Below, piece after piece: positions 25,745 to 34,654 of a stretch of 64,000 nt of DNA. Under the pieces are notes generated by a model. The model was not told the DNA's origin. It made no database searches and was given only the letters and a program-made list of their open reading frames with translations. The DNA is taken from NCBI GenBank assembly GCA_018524345.1, contig JADQAZ010000002.1, forward strand, positions 186,001-250,000, in the 5' to 3' direction. A program made the position numbers and the translations under genes. The DNA comes from Harenicola maris. Lineage in GTDB: Bacteria > Pseudomonadota > Alphaproteobacteria > Rhodobacterales > Rhodobacteraceae. The stretch's first letter is position 1; every line of letters begins with the position of its first letter.

Positions 25745-26745
25745 CCACAGGGGCCAAATCCACGCTGCGCGGGGTCTTCCTCGCCCTGATGGCTTTTGGC
25801 CTCTTCTCCACCCATGACGTGTTGATCAAGATTCTGGGGGGCCGCTATGCGACCTTCCAGATCATCTTTTTCTCGGTCATGTTCTCCTTCCCGCTGCTGG
25901 CGCTCATGCTGATGCGGGACCGCGCCTCGGGCACCCTGATCCCGGTGCACCCATGGTGGACAGCCCTGCGCACGGCGGCGGCCATCACCACGGGGGCGAG
26001 CGCCTTTTACGCCTTCTCCGTCCTGCCGCTGGCCGATACCTATGCGCTGCTCTTTGCGACGCCCCTGTTGATCACCGCCCTGTCGGTGCCCTTCCTTGGC
26101 GAGCGGGTCGGCCCGCATCGCTGGGGCGCTGTGGCGGTTGGCCTCTGCGGGGTTCTGGTCGTGCTGCGCCCCGGCTCCGCCGACCTTGGCTCCGGACATA
26201 TCGCCGGTATCACTGCCGCCTGCACGGCCGCGCTTGCCTCGACCATCGTGCGCAAGATCGGGCGGGACGAGCGCAGCGCGGTTCTGATGCTCTATCCGCT
26301 GATGGCGAACTTTGTGCTGATGGGCTGCCTGATGCCCTTCGTCTATATCCCCATGCCGGCGCTGGACCTTGGCATGCTCGCCGTGGTCGCCGCCCTTGGC
26401 TTTACCGCCGGGCTTTGCGTGATCGGGGCCTATAAATCCGCCGATGCCGCCGTGGTCGCCCCGATGCAATATTCGCAAATCCTCTGGGCCGCCGCCTATG
26501 GCGCGTTTTTCTTTGACGAGAGCATCGATACGGTCACTTGGATCGGCGTTGCGATCATCATCGCCAGCGGGATCTACATCGTCATGCGCGAGAGCATCAT
26601 CGGAAATTCCGAAAACCGCCCGGTTCTGCGCACCAGATCACGGCCCGAAACCGGCACCACCGCCCGCTTCCGCCGCCCCCTCATCGCCCTCCGCCCGCCC
26701 GAGCCGGAGGCTGATGCAAAGGCGGGCCAGCCACCAACCCCCTAA
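25741..26745 (+). CDS. DMT-superfamily (EamA) transporter
   Basis: 334 residues from GTG at 25741, overlapping the end of leuB by 4 bases and therefore coupled to it. Ten hydrophobic helices in two EamA repeats ([24 protein letters not shown]...; [20 protein letters not shown]...), with typical end-of-helix motifs [20 protein letters not shown] and [24 protein letters not shown] basic, Pro-rich cytoplasmic tail follows residue 285. EamA members export or import amino acids and metabolites; linkage to leuB suggests, but does not prove, a branched-chain metabolite. Confidence 0.88.
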   Translation: MTTGAKSTLRGVFLALMAFGLFSTHDVLIKILGGRYATFQIIFFSVMFSFPLLALMLMRDRASGTLIPVHPWWTALRTAAAITTGASAFYAFSVLPLADTYALLFATPLLITALSVPFLGERVGPHRWGAVAVGLCGVLVVLRPGSADLGSGHIAGITAACTAALASTIVRKIGRDERSAVLMLYPLMANFVLMGCLMPFVYIPMPALDLGMLAVVAALGFTAGLCVIGAYKSADAAVVAPMQYSQILWAAAYGAFFFDESIDTVTWIGVAIIIASGIYIVMRESIIGNSENRPVLRTRSRPETGTTARFRRPLIALRPPEPEADAKAGQPPTP

Positions 26746-26810
26746 CCCGAGCCGGAGCCCTCCCGCCCGGACAGCTTCGGCCTACCGGCCTCGCGTCCCG
26801 TTGGGCCGGG

Positions 26811-26829
26811 CAATTTGCTACGCAAATTG
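26811..26829. other. Perfect hairpin between convergent genes
   Basis: CAATTTGC (26811-26818) pairs with GCAAATTG (26822-26829) across TAC, in the 150-bp gap between the convergent DMT transporter and tadC genes. It may terminate one or both transcripts, but no T-run follows. Confidence 0.45.
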
Positions 26830-26859
26830 GGGCGCCCGTTGCAGATCATGCGTATGGGA

Positions 26860-26889
26860 TGTGCATCGGATGTGCATCAGTTGTGTATG
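26860..26889. repeat. 11-bp-period array, copy 1 (TGTGCATC x2, TGTGTATG)
   Basis: TGTGCATC begins at 26860 and 26871 and the variant TGTGTATG at 26882, an exact 11-bp spacing. The same three-unit array occurs in inverted orientation at 47773-47802, and the TATGG flank is shared too. Both copies lie between convergent genes. One-helical-turn spacing suggests a protein-binding array rather than a chance repeat. Confidence 0.6.
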
Positions 26890-26895
26890 GGGTTT

Positions 26896-27897
26896 TCAGT
26901 ACATCGCAGAGTAGCGGATGATCACCGGCGTCAGCGTGATGAGGAACAGCGCGGGCAGCATCAGGAAGGACATCACCCCCGACATTTGCACCGGCAGTTT
27001 GTTCGCCTTTTCCACCGCGCGCAGCTCTCGCGTTTGGCGCATTTCCTCGGCGTAAACCTTCAGCGCGCCGGTCAGGCTGGTGCCGAATTGCAGCGATTGC
27101 ACGATCACGAGGGCAAAGGATTTTGCCTCCTCGATCCCCATCCGCTCTGCCATATCGAAGAGGGCCGCATCCCGCTCACGGCCTGCGGAAATCTCGTGTT
27201 GCAGCAGCAGGAATTCATAGGCGATCTCGGGCGCGACGGAGGAGAGCTCCTCCCCCACGCGGTTGATTGCGGCATCAAAACCAAGGCCCGCCTCGGTCGC
27301 GATATGGACAAGGTCCAAAGCGTTGGGAAAGGCATTGCGCACCTTGCTTTGCCGCGCCTTGATCCGGCGTTTCAACCACATCCCGGGGCCATAGAACCCG
27401 ATAGCCGCACCGACCATCCCGATCCGCGCAAGGCCCATGATGCCCATGGTATTGATCTTGTCCGCCAGCACCTGCGGCAGCAGGCCCCAATCGGCCAGAA
27501 GCACCGCAACCCCAAGGATGACAGGCATCGCAAGGCAAAGCGCCAGCCGCACAAGAAAGAACATTTCGACCGAATCCGGACGCTCGAACCCGACCTTGGC
27601 AAGCTGGAACCTGATCTGGGCGCGCTCCGAGGGATCCTCGGGGATCAGCGCCTTTTTCCAACCGGTCGGCGTGTCTTCGGTTTCCTTGATCAGGCCCGAA
27701 CTCGCCCCCACGCCCATGCTTGTCGCCATGTCGCGAATCCGCCCCGCAGACCGGTCGCGCATGGCATACAGGCCCGCCGCGCCAAACAGGATCAGAACCA
27801 CGATAAAGATGGCCGCGACATAGCCCATAAGGGAGGTCGGATCATCGAAACCGATGTTCGTCATAAAGCTACTGGGGTCCAACATCTTCTGCCTCAC
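26896..27897 (-). CDS. tadC: Tad pilus inner-membrane platform protein TadC
   Basis: 333 residues. One N-terminal helix (YVAAIFIVVLILFGAAGLYAM), a cytoplasmic domain, a central helical pair and the T2SSF domain with DLVHIATEAGLGFDAAINRVGEEL and FALVIVQSLQFGTSLTGALKVYAEEMRQTRE, ending in a C-terminal helix. With TadB it forms the platform that couples the TadA ATPase to Flp pilin extrusion. Its ATG overlaps the tadB stop by 4 bases. Last gene of the tad transcription unit in this window; no tadD follows. Confidence 0.92.
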   Translation of the reverse strand: MRQKMLDPSSFMTNIGFDDPTSLMGYVAAIFIVVLILFGAAGLYAMRDRSAGRIRDMATSMGVGASSGLIKETEDTPTGWKKALIPEDPSERAQIRFQLAKVGFERPDSVEMFFLVRLALCLAMPVILGVAVLLADWGLLPQVLADKINTMGIMGLARIGMVGAAIGFYGPGMWLKRRIKARQSKVRNAFPNALDLVHIATEAGLGFDAAINRVGEELSSVAPEIAYEFLLLQHEISAGRERDAALFDMAERMGIEEAKSFALVIVQSLQFGTSLTGALKVYAEEMRQTRELRAVEKANKLPVQMSGVMSFLMLPALFLITLTPVIIRYSAMY

Positions 27898-28844
27898 ATC
27901 TCGAAATTGACAAGGCTGCGCAGAGCCAGAAAGTTCGCGACCACAAGGCCCACAATCGTCAGCATCATCGGCGCATACATCGGATCATCGGCCACGCCCG
28001 CATAGTAATCCGGCGTCGCAAGCGAGGTGGAAACATAGATGAACACAGGCAGGGCAGAGAGGATATAGGCCGACATCCGGCCCTCGGCCGAGACGGCCTT
28101 GACCCGGCGGCGCATCACGATGCGGTCGCGCACAACCTTGGACAGGGTCTCCAGCATCTCGGCAAGGTTGCCGCCCGTCCCGTGCTGGATCCGCAGGGAC
28201 ACGGCAAGGTATTCCACATCCTCCAGCCCGACACGTTCGGCCATATCGGTAAAGGCATCGGTCAGGTAATCGCCAAGGGCGATCTGGTCGGACAGCTGGC
28301 GGAACTCGGCCCCGATGGGGTCAGAAACCGTGCGGCCCACGTTCTGGATCGTCGAGGACACAGGGTGCCCGACCCGCAGCCCCCGCATCATCAGATCAAG
28401 CGCATCGGGAAGCTGCGAGGTCATCAAATCCGCGCGGCGCTTTTGCTTCATCTTGATGAAGCCGACGATGGAGCCAAGGCCAAGGGCAATCCCCGCAGGC
28501 ACGCCAATCGCGGGGCCAAGAGGCAAAGAAATCGCCATAGCCGCCGCCAGCGACAGGCCCACAGCCGCAAGCCCCAGCAGCGGTCCCTTGCCCACAAGCC
28601 CCGCACGCGACAGCAACACGCGGTGATCGCCAAGGAAGGGCAGGGCAAAGGGTTTGCCCATGGATTGCTTGAGCAGGTGGATTTCAAAGGCACTCTGCCC
28701 GCCCTCCTGCATCGCACGGATACGCGCGGCGGTGCGCCGCTCCTGCGCGTTCTCGGGCGCAAGGATCAGGCGCAGGCCCAGCGGGCCAAGCAGGGCGGCG
28801 CTGATGCCAACAAGCAGCCAGATCGAGGTGAAAGACATCTCCAT
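27894..28844 (-). CDS. tadB: Tad pilus inner-membrane platform protein TadB
   Basis: 316 residues with N- and C-terminal membrane helices (SIWLLVGISAALLGPLGLRLIL; SAYILSALPVFIYVSTSLA) around a T2SSF domain: QLPDALDLMMRGLRVGHPVSSTIQNVGR and YLAVSLRIQHGTGGNLAEMLETLSKVVRDRIVMRRRVKAVSAEGRMSA. Partner of TadC in the pilus base. It lies one base after the cpaF stop and overlaps tadC, so the order tadA-tadB-tadC is kept as in other Tad loci. Confidence 0.93.
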   Translation of the reverse strand: MEMSFTSIWLLVGISAALLGPLGLRLILAPENAQERRTAARIRAMQEGGQSAFEIHLLKQSMGKPFALPFLGDHRVLLSRAGLVGKGPLLGLAAVGLSLAAAMAISLPLGPAIGVPAGIALGLGSIVGFIKMKQKRRADLMTSQLPDALDLMMRGLRVGHPVSSTIQNVGRTVSDPIGAEFRQLSDQIALGDYLTDAFTDMAERVGLEDVEYLAVSLRIQHGTGGNLAEMLETLSKVVRDRIVMRRRVKAVSAEGRMSAYILSALPVFIYVSTSLATPDYYAGVADDPMYAPMMLTIVGLVVANFLALRSLVNFEM

Positions 28845-28845
28845 A

Positions 28846-30273
28846 TCAGGCCACCTGCTCTACGTTGCGAAAGGCGTCTGCGGCAAAGGTCACACCAGAG
28901 GCAATCAGGGCCTCGGCGCATTTCGGGCGAATGCCCGTGGCCAGCATCCGGCCCATGACATTACCGTCCTCGTCCACACCCATTTTCTTGAAGGTAAAGA
29001 TGTCCTGCATCATGACCTGATTGCCCTCAAGCCCGACAACCTCGGAGATCGACATCACCTTGCGGCGCCCGTCGGACAGACGGTTCAACTGCACCACCAG
29101 CTGCAGCCCCGCCGCAATCTGCGAGCGGATCGCCTGCATCGGGAAGTCCCCACCGATCAGGGTCACCATCTGCTCCAACCGGCTGATGGCGTCGCGGGCG
29201 GTGTTGGCGTGGATCGTGGTCATGGAGCCATCATGGCCCGTGTTCATCGCCTGCAGCATGTCAAAGGCCTCGCTGCCGCGCACCTCGCCGACCATGATGC
29301 GATCCGGGCGCATCCGCAGGGCGTTGATCAACAGATCACGCTGGGTGATGCGGCCCTGCCCCTCGGCATTCGGCGGGCGGGTCTCAAGGCGCACAACATG
29401 CTCCTGTTGCAGCTGCAATTCGGCGGCGTCCTCGATGGTCACGAGCCGCTGGCGCGGATCGATAAAGGCCGACATGGCATTGAGCATCGTGGTCTTGCCA
29501 GAGCCCGTCCCGCCAGAGATCAGCACATTCATCCGACCCGCCACGGCGGCCTCAAGGAACTGTGCCGCAGGGCGCGACAGGGCGTCATATTCCACCAGCT
29601 TGCTCAGGTGCAGCGGCGATTTGGAGAATTTGCGGATCGACAGGCTCGGCCCGTCAATGGCGCAGGGGCGAATGATGGCGTTGACGCGGCTGCCGTCCTC
29701 AAGACGGGCATCGACCCAAGGCTGGCTTTCATCGATCCGGCGCCCGATAGAGGACACGATCTTGTCGATGATCCGCAGCAAATGCCGCTCGTCGCGGAAG
29801 GTCACGTCAAGGCGTTCCAACAGGCCCGCGCGTTCGACAAAGACCTTGTCGATGCCATTGACCAGAATATCGCTGATCGAAGGATCGGCCAGCAGGGGCT
29901 CCAAGGGGCCAAGGCCCAGAACCTCGTCCAGCAATTCATCCAGCAGGGCCTGAAAGGCCACGGGCTGCATGATCTCGTCATTCTCGCGCAGATGCGCCGC
30001 CGCCAGCGTCGCAATCTCGCGGCGCAGGTCCGCCTTGCTCACCTGCTCAAGGGCGGCAAGGTTCAACTGCTCCAGCAGCTTCTCATGCAGACGGGTCTTC
30101 AGCTCCGTATACCCCGCCTCTGGCGCAGGGGCAGCAGGGGCCGGTTCCGGCTCTGGCGCCGCCACAACGGGGGCGGGCTTGGGCGCAGGTTTGGGCGCAG
30201 GCGCAGGGGCGGCCTCGGCCGCAGGAACAGGTGTTTTGGCGGCGGGTTTGGACTCGTGAAACGCGCGAAACAT
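28846..30273 (-). CDS. cpaF: Tad secretion ATPase TadA/CpaF
   Basis: 475 residues. Residues about 12-55 are an Ala/Pro-rich linker ([12 protein letters not shown]...). The rest is a PilT/VirB11-type hexameric ATPase: [21 protein letters not shown], a [27 protein letters not shown] region, Walker [19 protein letters not shown], the Asp box [10 protein letters not shown], Walker [33 protein letters not shown], and the His box. It hydrolyses ATP to drive pilin assembly. The start abuts the tadZ/cpaE stop by one base. Confidence 0.95.
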   Translation of the reverse strand: MFRAFHESKPAAKTPVPAAEAAPAPAPKPAPKPAPVVAAPEPEPAPAAPAPEAGYTELKTRLHEKLLEQLNLAALEQVSKADLRREIATLAAAHLRENDEIMQPVAFQALLDELLDEVLGLGPLEPLLADPSISDILVNGIDKVFVERAGLLERLDVTFRDERHLLRIIDKIVSSIGRRIDESQPWVDARLEDGSRVNAIIRPCAIDGPSLSIRKFSKSPLHLSKLVEYDALSRPAAQFLEAAVAGRMNVLISGGTGSGKTTMLNAMSAFIDPRQRLVTIEDAAELQLQQEHVVRLETRPPNAEGQGRITQRDLLINALRMRPDRIMVGEVRGSEAFDMLQAMNTGHDGSMTTIHANTARDAISRLEQMVTLIGGDFPMQAIRSQIAAGLQLVVQLNRLSDGRRKVMSISEVVGLEGNQVMMQDIFTFKKMGVDEDGNVMGRMLATGIRPKCAEALIASGVTFAADAFRNVEQVA

Positions 30274-31484
30274 TACAGGGCCTCCGATTTCTTCTTGGCG
30301 GCAAAGACAGCCTCGGCAAGGCCCTTGAGCCCGCGCGCGGCCGCAGAACGTTTCGCCCCTAGGATCATCGGCACGCCCATATCAACGGCCACGCGGGCGG
30401 CCTTTGCATCGGCGGGAATCCAGTGCTCCATCGGGCGGCCAATCAGCCGCGCGGTTTCCTTCTGCGCCGCTGTCATCATCATCGGGCGCTTCTCGCCGTT
30501 GACCACAACCTGCAAAGGCAGGGTCATATGCTCTTCCGAGATCAGGTCGATCAAACGGCGGGTGCGGCGGATCGCGGGCAGGCTGGTGTCAGTGACAACC
30601 AGCACCCGCGCGGCGTGGCGCAAAACCGGCTCGATCCAGTCGGCCACACCCTGCGGCATGTCGATCACGATGTGATCATAGCGTGCGCGCAAAGCGGTCA
30701 GCAGGTCATCCACCAACTCCGGCTGCAGGGCGCTTAGCGGCGCGAATACATCGGGGGCGGTCAGCACATGCAGCCCGCTGGAATGCTCCTCCATCGCCGC
30801 CTCGACAAAGCCCGCATCGGCCTGCACCTGACCACGGATCAGGGTGGAGGCCGCGGGGCTGTCCGGCAGGTCAAGCGCAAGGGCCACCGCGCCGTTCTGG
30901 ATATCCAGATCAACCAAAGCCGTCTTGCCGCCGCCGATCTTCTGCGCATGGGTCGTGGCCAGATTGACGGCAACCGTGGTTGCCCCCGCCCCGCCACGGG
31001 CGCGCAACACAACCGTCACGTCGCCGCCATTCTCGCTCACTTGCTTGGGGGCCTGCGCCACTGCCTCGCTTGCGCCGGGGCTGAGATGCGCGGGCATGGG
31101 CAAAACCTCGACCACGCCAGCCTCAAGCAATGGCTCCGCCAGATCGGGCGTCAACGGCCCATGCAGCATGGCAATACAGCTCAGCTTCACTCCCGGCATC
31201 GATGTCAGACCGGTCAGCGCCGCAATGTCATTGCCGGAATGCGCGTCCCCCTCGAACACCACAAACCGGATCGCGGGCCAATCCACAGTGCCGCCCATCA
31301 TCACGCTCGACAGGGTGCCAGACAGCACGCTGGCCGCAACGGTGTCATCCAGCGCCAGACTGTCCATCAGGTCCTTTCCAAGGGCCTGCGTGCGGGCGAT
31401 CACCAAAACCTGCGATTTGGCCGCCTCTGGCCGTGCGATGGCCTCGGCGGGGCGATCCTCAAGTCGATACTCTTCAAATGACAT
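30273..31484 (-). CDS. cpaE: Tad localisation ATPase-like protein TadZ/CpaE
   Basis: 403 residues. An N-terminal receiver-like domain (VLVIARTQALGKDLMDSL...) is followed by a MinD/ParA-type domain: RARGGAGATTVAVNLAT, LVDLDIQNGAVALALDL, YDHIVIDMPQGVADW and LVVTDTSLPAIRRTRRLIDLI. The P-loop is deviant: GGAGATT lacks the catalytic Lys of GKGGxGKT, a feature known for TadZ-type proteins that bind rather than turn over ATP. It marks the pole or site where the Tad machine assembles. Confidence 0.9.
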   Translation of the reverse strand: MSFEEYRLEDRPAEAIARPEAAKSQVLVIARTQALGKDLMDSLALDDTVAASVLSGTLSSVMMGGTVDWPAIRFVVFEGDAHSGNDIAALTGLTSMPGVKLSCIAMLHGPLTPDLAEPLLEAGVVEVLPMPAHLSPGASEAVAQAPKQVSENGGDVTVVLRARGGAGATTVAVNLATTHAQKIGGGKTALVDLDIQNGAVALALDLPDSPAASTLIRGQVQADAGFVEAAMEEHSSGLHVLTAPDVFAPLSALQPELVDDLLTALRARYDHIVIDMPQGVADWIEPVLRHAARVLVVTDTSLPAIRRTRRLIDLISEEHMTLPLQVVVNGEKRPMMMTAAQKETARLIGRPMEHWIPADAKAARVAVDMGVPMILGAKRSAAARGLKGLAEAVFAAKKKSEAL

Positions 31485-31494
31485 AACAGGGTCC

Positions 31495-32121
31495 TTATCT
31501 CAGGTCTTCGGCAGGGAGGGAGGCGCTCATAGAGGCAAAGGTGAAACTCTGCCCCAGACCGCTTTGCCCGGAGGCCCCGGCAAACTCGGCCAAGGCTCCC
31601 AGAGGGGAAATGAAGTTAAATTCCAGCCCGTCGATCTCTGCGGTGACGATCGGGCTGTAGGGGGCGCCAACACGGTTCAGGTCTTCGTCATAGCTATAGG
31701 TAAAGCGCAGGTTCTCCGGCTCCGCATTGCCGGGAAGCAAGGGGCGCACCCGCGCCCAAATGGCATTGGCATCGGTGCCGCCCTCGGCGGCGGTGCAGGT
31801 GACTTCCTCGACGGGGGAGCACAGGCCGGACATGGCCGAACAGCGCGTGCCATTGGGCGTGGTAAGGGCAAGGGTGCCCAAGAGGCTGCGCTGCGTCACG
31901 CTCGGCACACCCGAACAGATCGCGGGGCGCACCGTGGCCATCCGCACCGCCGTCGCCGTGGCCTTTTCCGCCATGACATTGGAAAATCCGAGGCGGGCAA
32001 AATCAATCAAGCCGAACAGCAGAAACAGGAAAATCCCGATCACTAGCCCCAGCTCAACCAGCGTCGCCCCGGATTCGTCGCGCACAAACCGGCGCAGATA
32101 TGATGGCACACGGCGGATCAT
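31495..32121 (-). CDS. TadE/TadF-like pseudopilin
   Basis: 208 residues from the ATG at 32121, which overlaps the upstream gene stop (ATGA, 32118-32121). The class-III prepilin-like signal RRFVRDESGATLVELGLVIGIFLFLLFGLIDFARLGF has the Gly before the cleavage point and Glu at +5. The remainder is a periplasmic domain with Cys pairs (AICSGVP, RCSAMSGLCS, VTCTAAEGG). TadE-type pseudopilins are processed by the TadV peptidase and are needed for pilus assembly. Much longer open frame upstream is discarded as it overlaps the next gene. Confidence 0.85.
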   Translation of the reverse strand: MIRRVPSYLRRFVRDESGATLVELGLVIGIFLFLLFGLIDFARLGFSNVMAEKATATAVRMATVRPAICSGVPSVTQRSLLGTLALTTPNGTRCSAMSGLCSPVEEVTCTAAEGGTDANAIWARVRPLLPGNAEPENLRFTYSYDEDLNRVGAPYSPIVTAEIDGLEFNFISPLGALAEFAGASGQSGLGQSFTFASMSASLPAEDLR

Positions 32122-32609
32122 GAGCCGAGCACCCGCAGGCTGTCGGTCACCGTGGTGGTCACGGCCTCGGGCTCTGCCCCCACCAAACGAAAAAACCCCG
32201 AGAACGGGTAGTTGATTTCCAATGTCGCAGTCACGCTCGCAACCGCCACCGTGCCGCCCCTCAGGCTGCCAGCGGAGCAGCTCAGCGCCGAGGTGACGCT
32301 CTCGATCTCCACCGCCTCGGGGAACAGCTCGCTGCCGCTTTGGCTCTCGCTGACGATCTGCTTCAGGCGGCTGTTCCAGCCACTGGTGCTGCCCCCCGTC
32401 AGGCAGACGTTGGAATCCACCACCCGTGACAGGAAACGCGCCGCATCGCGCACCCCCGAGATCGTCGTCTGATAGGACCAAAAGGTCCGCGCCCCCTCGA
32501 TCGACATGCCCAGAACAAGGAACATCATCGGCAAGAGCATACCAAACTCGACGAGGGCACCGCCCTCTTCATTGCGGGCAAAACGGGATATGGAGGCGCG
32601 GCGGATCAA
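32118..32609 (-). CDS. tadE: TadE-like pseudopilin
   Basis: 163 residues. FARNEEGGALVEFGMLLPMMFLVLGMSIEGARTFW is the TadE signature: prepilin cleavage after Gly, Glu at +5, then a hydrophobic helix. The soluble part holds Cys in NVCLTGG and ALSCSAG, likely disulfide-bonded in the periplasm. It overlaps both neighbours by 4 bases, so the three TadE/G genes are one translational cassette. Confidence 0.87.
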   Translation of the reverse strand: MIRRASISRFARNEEGGALVEFGMLLPMMFLVLGMSIEGARTFWSYQTTISGVRDAARFLSRVVDSNVCLTGGSTSGWNSRLKQIVSESQSGSELFPEAVEIESVTSALSCSAGSLRGGTVAVASVTATLEINYPFSGFFRLVGAEPEAVTTTVTDSLRVLGS

Positions 32610-34048
32610 TCGACCAACCTCACCACATCGCGCACATCGGTGCCGGTCACGCCATCGCCGCAGTTGCCGCCAAGACAGGCAGAGATTTCAACATTCAGCA
32701 AACCATCCTCCGCAGGGCCAAGGGCGAAAACCTCGAAAAACTGCGAAACCGGCGGCACGGTGACAGCGGCATCCACCTCGGCAGACAGGCAATCGATACC
32801 GGCCACGACCATGACGCGGCGCGTCGGGTCAAGATTGTCCTGCGGGGCGCAAAGCTGCGGGATAAAGCCGCCAAGCAGCCCGCCCAGCAAACCGCCCGGC
32901 ATGGAGCCACTGACAGAGGCCGCGATCTCGGCCTGATAGAACTCGAAACGGGTGGAGGCCTCGGGGAAGGGGTCGGTCCCGTCGTAATGGGCCTCGATAT
33001 AGGCGTTGCGACCAAGGGTCCATGATCCGTCGCCCTGAATGGCGCAACCTCCAGAAACCAGGCAATCATCGCTCGGCAGGCTCTGCTCATCCGCGCTCAG
33101 AATACTGGGAAGCGGCAGGCACATGCCTAGGGGCGTGGTCAGCCCCGTCAAAACATTCGGCGCTTCGGAGAAATCGGACCCGCCAAGCAGGCCACCCAGC
33201 AGGCCGGACACCTCGCCAAAGCGGCTGTTCAAGGCGCCCATCAGCTCGCTCGCATCAACATTGGCCGAAATCTCCAGCCCGCCGCGCCCTGTGCAGGCTG
33301 TCTCCGGCTCCCGCGCAGCCAGAAGGCAGGCGTTCAGATCGCCGCCCAACAGGCCCGCACAGATGCTCAGCCCGTCAAGCGCATCGGTCAGCGTATTCAC
33401 CACGGCCACCTGCCCCGGCAACAGCGTGCCAAGGTTGACCGACAGGTCAAGCTCAAGCGTCTGGCCAATGCTGGTGCTGGCGTCGAAATCCACCGTGGGC
33501 AGGCAGACGGCAATGGGGGCCACGTTGCAGGCCTCAAGCGAAAACCCCGCCGCGGCGGAGGTCGAAACCGTGTCGTCAAAGCTCGGCCCGCCGGACAGCG
33601 CCGCAAAGGCCGCGCCAAGACCCGGCTGCACGGTGTGATCGCTGATCTGCACATCGACATAGCGGACCAGATGCGGATCGGTGCTCTTCAACGCCTCGGA
33701 ACGGGTAAAGCCCCCATCGGCATCAGAGCGATAGAAGGTGAGCGTCGCGATATCTTCGGCGACAAGGGTCTTGTTGCCCGTTGCATATGTCTGGCTGTCG
33801 GAGATCAGGGTGTTCGCGGCACTGCGCGCCCGCGTGATCGCGTCACTGCGTCCATCAAGCTCGGCCGCGGCCGCAAGGCTCACGTTATCGGCGAAGGACT
33901 GCAATTCGGAATGGGTGCTGGCCATGCGGCCAAAATCAAAGGTCAGCGCAAGAAGACCAAGGAACACCACCAAAGCAACCGACCAAAAGACCAGAATGCC
34001 GCCATCCTCGTCTGTCTTCAGCTTAGCAATGTGCTCTCGGAGGGTCAT
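32606..34048 (-). CDS. tadG: TadG-like pilus assembly protein
   Basis: 480 residues. The N-terminus KTDEDGGILVFWSVALVVFLGLLALTFDFGRMASTHSELQSFADNVSLAAAAELDG matches the TadG-like N-terminal domain: a single helix with a Flp-type motif, then the DxGR...QxxADxAALAAAxxLDG pattern. The long periplasmic part is Cys-containing and Gly/Leu-rich (SGLLGGLLGGSDF, GGLLGGLLGGFIP), with no von Willebrand MIDAS motif that I can see. TadG proteins are thought to anchor or stabilise the pilus envelope complex. It is the first gene after the intercistronic hairpin that separates it from flp. Confidence 0.85.
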   Translation of the reverse strand: MTLREHIAKLKTDEDGGILVFWSVALVVFLGLLALTFDFGRMASTHSELQSFADNVSLAAAAELDGRSDAITRARSAANTLISDSQTYATGNKTLVAEDIATLTFYRSDADGGFTRSEALKSTDPHLVRYVDVQISDHTVQPGLGAAFAALSGGPSFDDTVSTSAAAGFSLEACNVAPIAVCLPTVDFDASTSIGQTLELDLSVNLGTLLPGQVAVVNTLTDALDGLSICAGLLGGDLNACLLAAREPETACTGRGGLEISANVDASELMGALNSRFGEVSGLLGGLLGGSDFSEAPNVLTGLTTPLGMCLPLPSILSADEQSLPSDDCLVSGGCAIQGDGSWTLGRNAYIEAHYDGTDPFPEASTRFEFYQAEIAASVSGSMPGGLLGGLLGGFIPQLCAPQDNLDPTRRVMVVAGIDCLSAEVDAAVTVPPVSQFFEVFALGPAEDGLLNVEISACLGGNCGDGVTGTDVRDVVRLVD

Positions 34049-34088
34049 GTTTGCTCTAATCTAAGGGGGTAGCTTTCGTCTGTTGCTG

Positions 34089-34119
34089 ATCAGGCGCGCC
34101 TAGGGAGGGCGCGCCTGAT
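34089..34119. other. Intercistronic hairpin between flp and tadG
   Basis: ATCAGGCGCGCC (34089-34100) pairs perfectly with GGCGCGCCTGAT (34108-34119) across seven bases. It has no T-run on the minus strand, so it looks like an mRNA-stabilising or partially terminating structure that keeps pilin message more abundant than assembly-gene message. Confidence 0.65.
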
Positions 34120-34141
34120 AATTTCATAGCCGACGGGCGAA

Positions 34142-34330
34142 TTAGCCGTCGTTGGCCTTCAGCACTGTGGAGGCAGAGGTGAACTCTGCAGTCACATCAG
34201 AAGACAGCGTAGAGATGGCCAGGGTGCCAACGCCGATCGCAAGACCAAGCGCAATGCCGTACTCAACAAGGGTCGCACCCTCGTCACAGTCACGGAAGCG
34301 GGCGAAAAGTGCTTTCAGTTGGGTTTTCAT
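34142..34330 (-). CDS. flp: Flp-type IVb pilin
   Basis: 62 residues, the usual Flp size. The prepilin leader MKTQLKALFARFRDCDEG is cleaved before ATLVEYGIALGLAIGVGTLAIS, with Glu at +5 followed by Tyr, the defining Flp motif; the short tail ends TSASTVLKANDG. It forms the pilus filament that mediates adhesion and biofilm formation. Ribosome site AAGGAC 7-8 bases upstream. First gene of the tad unit, separated from tadG by a strong hairpin. Confidence 0.95.
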   Translation of the reverse strand: MKTQLKALFARFRDCDEGATLVEYGIALGLAIGVGTLAISTLSSDVTAEFTSASTVLKANDG

Positions 34331-34654
34331 ATCAATCGTCCTTTAACAGATGGCGGCGGGCCGCCCTTGGGGGGTTAGCGGCCCGAGTGGTTAGGCCTTC
34401 GATGACTAAAATTTAGCAAAACGATTCACGGCTCACATCGTCCGAACGGTTGAGAGATCGGGGCCATTTGAAGGCATCAATTCATCAAATTCGCCGCATT
34501 TGCCTCTGCCCGTTAACAAAATCAATAGGTTAAAAGCTGTATGCAGGTATCCAGAATTGCATGATTCACAAAAATGCCCGCCCCCCGGCTTGGTGCGATC
34601 ATCACGACCAAGCAATCTGGCAGAACGACCCGAACTGGACTGGAGTTTGTTAAA
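34331..34654. other. Divergent regulatory region of flp and the LuxR-type gene
   Basis: 324 bp with no coding frame that I trust. GGGCCGC/GCGGCCC (about 34358-34387) can form a hairpin in the flp leader, and CTAAA-A-TTTAG (34406-34416) is a perfect 11-bp palindrome about 80 bp before flp, a candidate operator. The DNA turns markedly AT-rich from 34400 to 34660. I could not assign -35/-10 elements. Confidence 0.4.
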
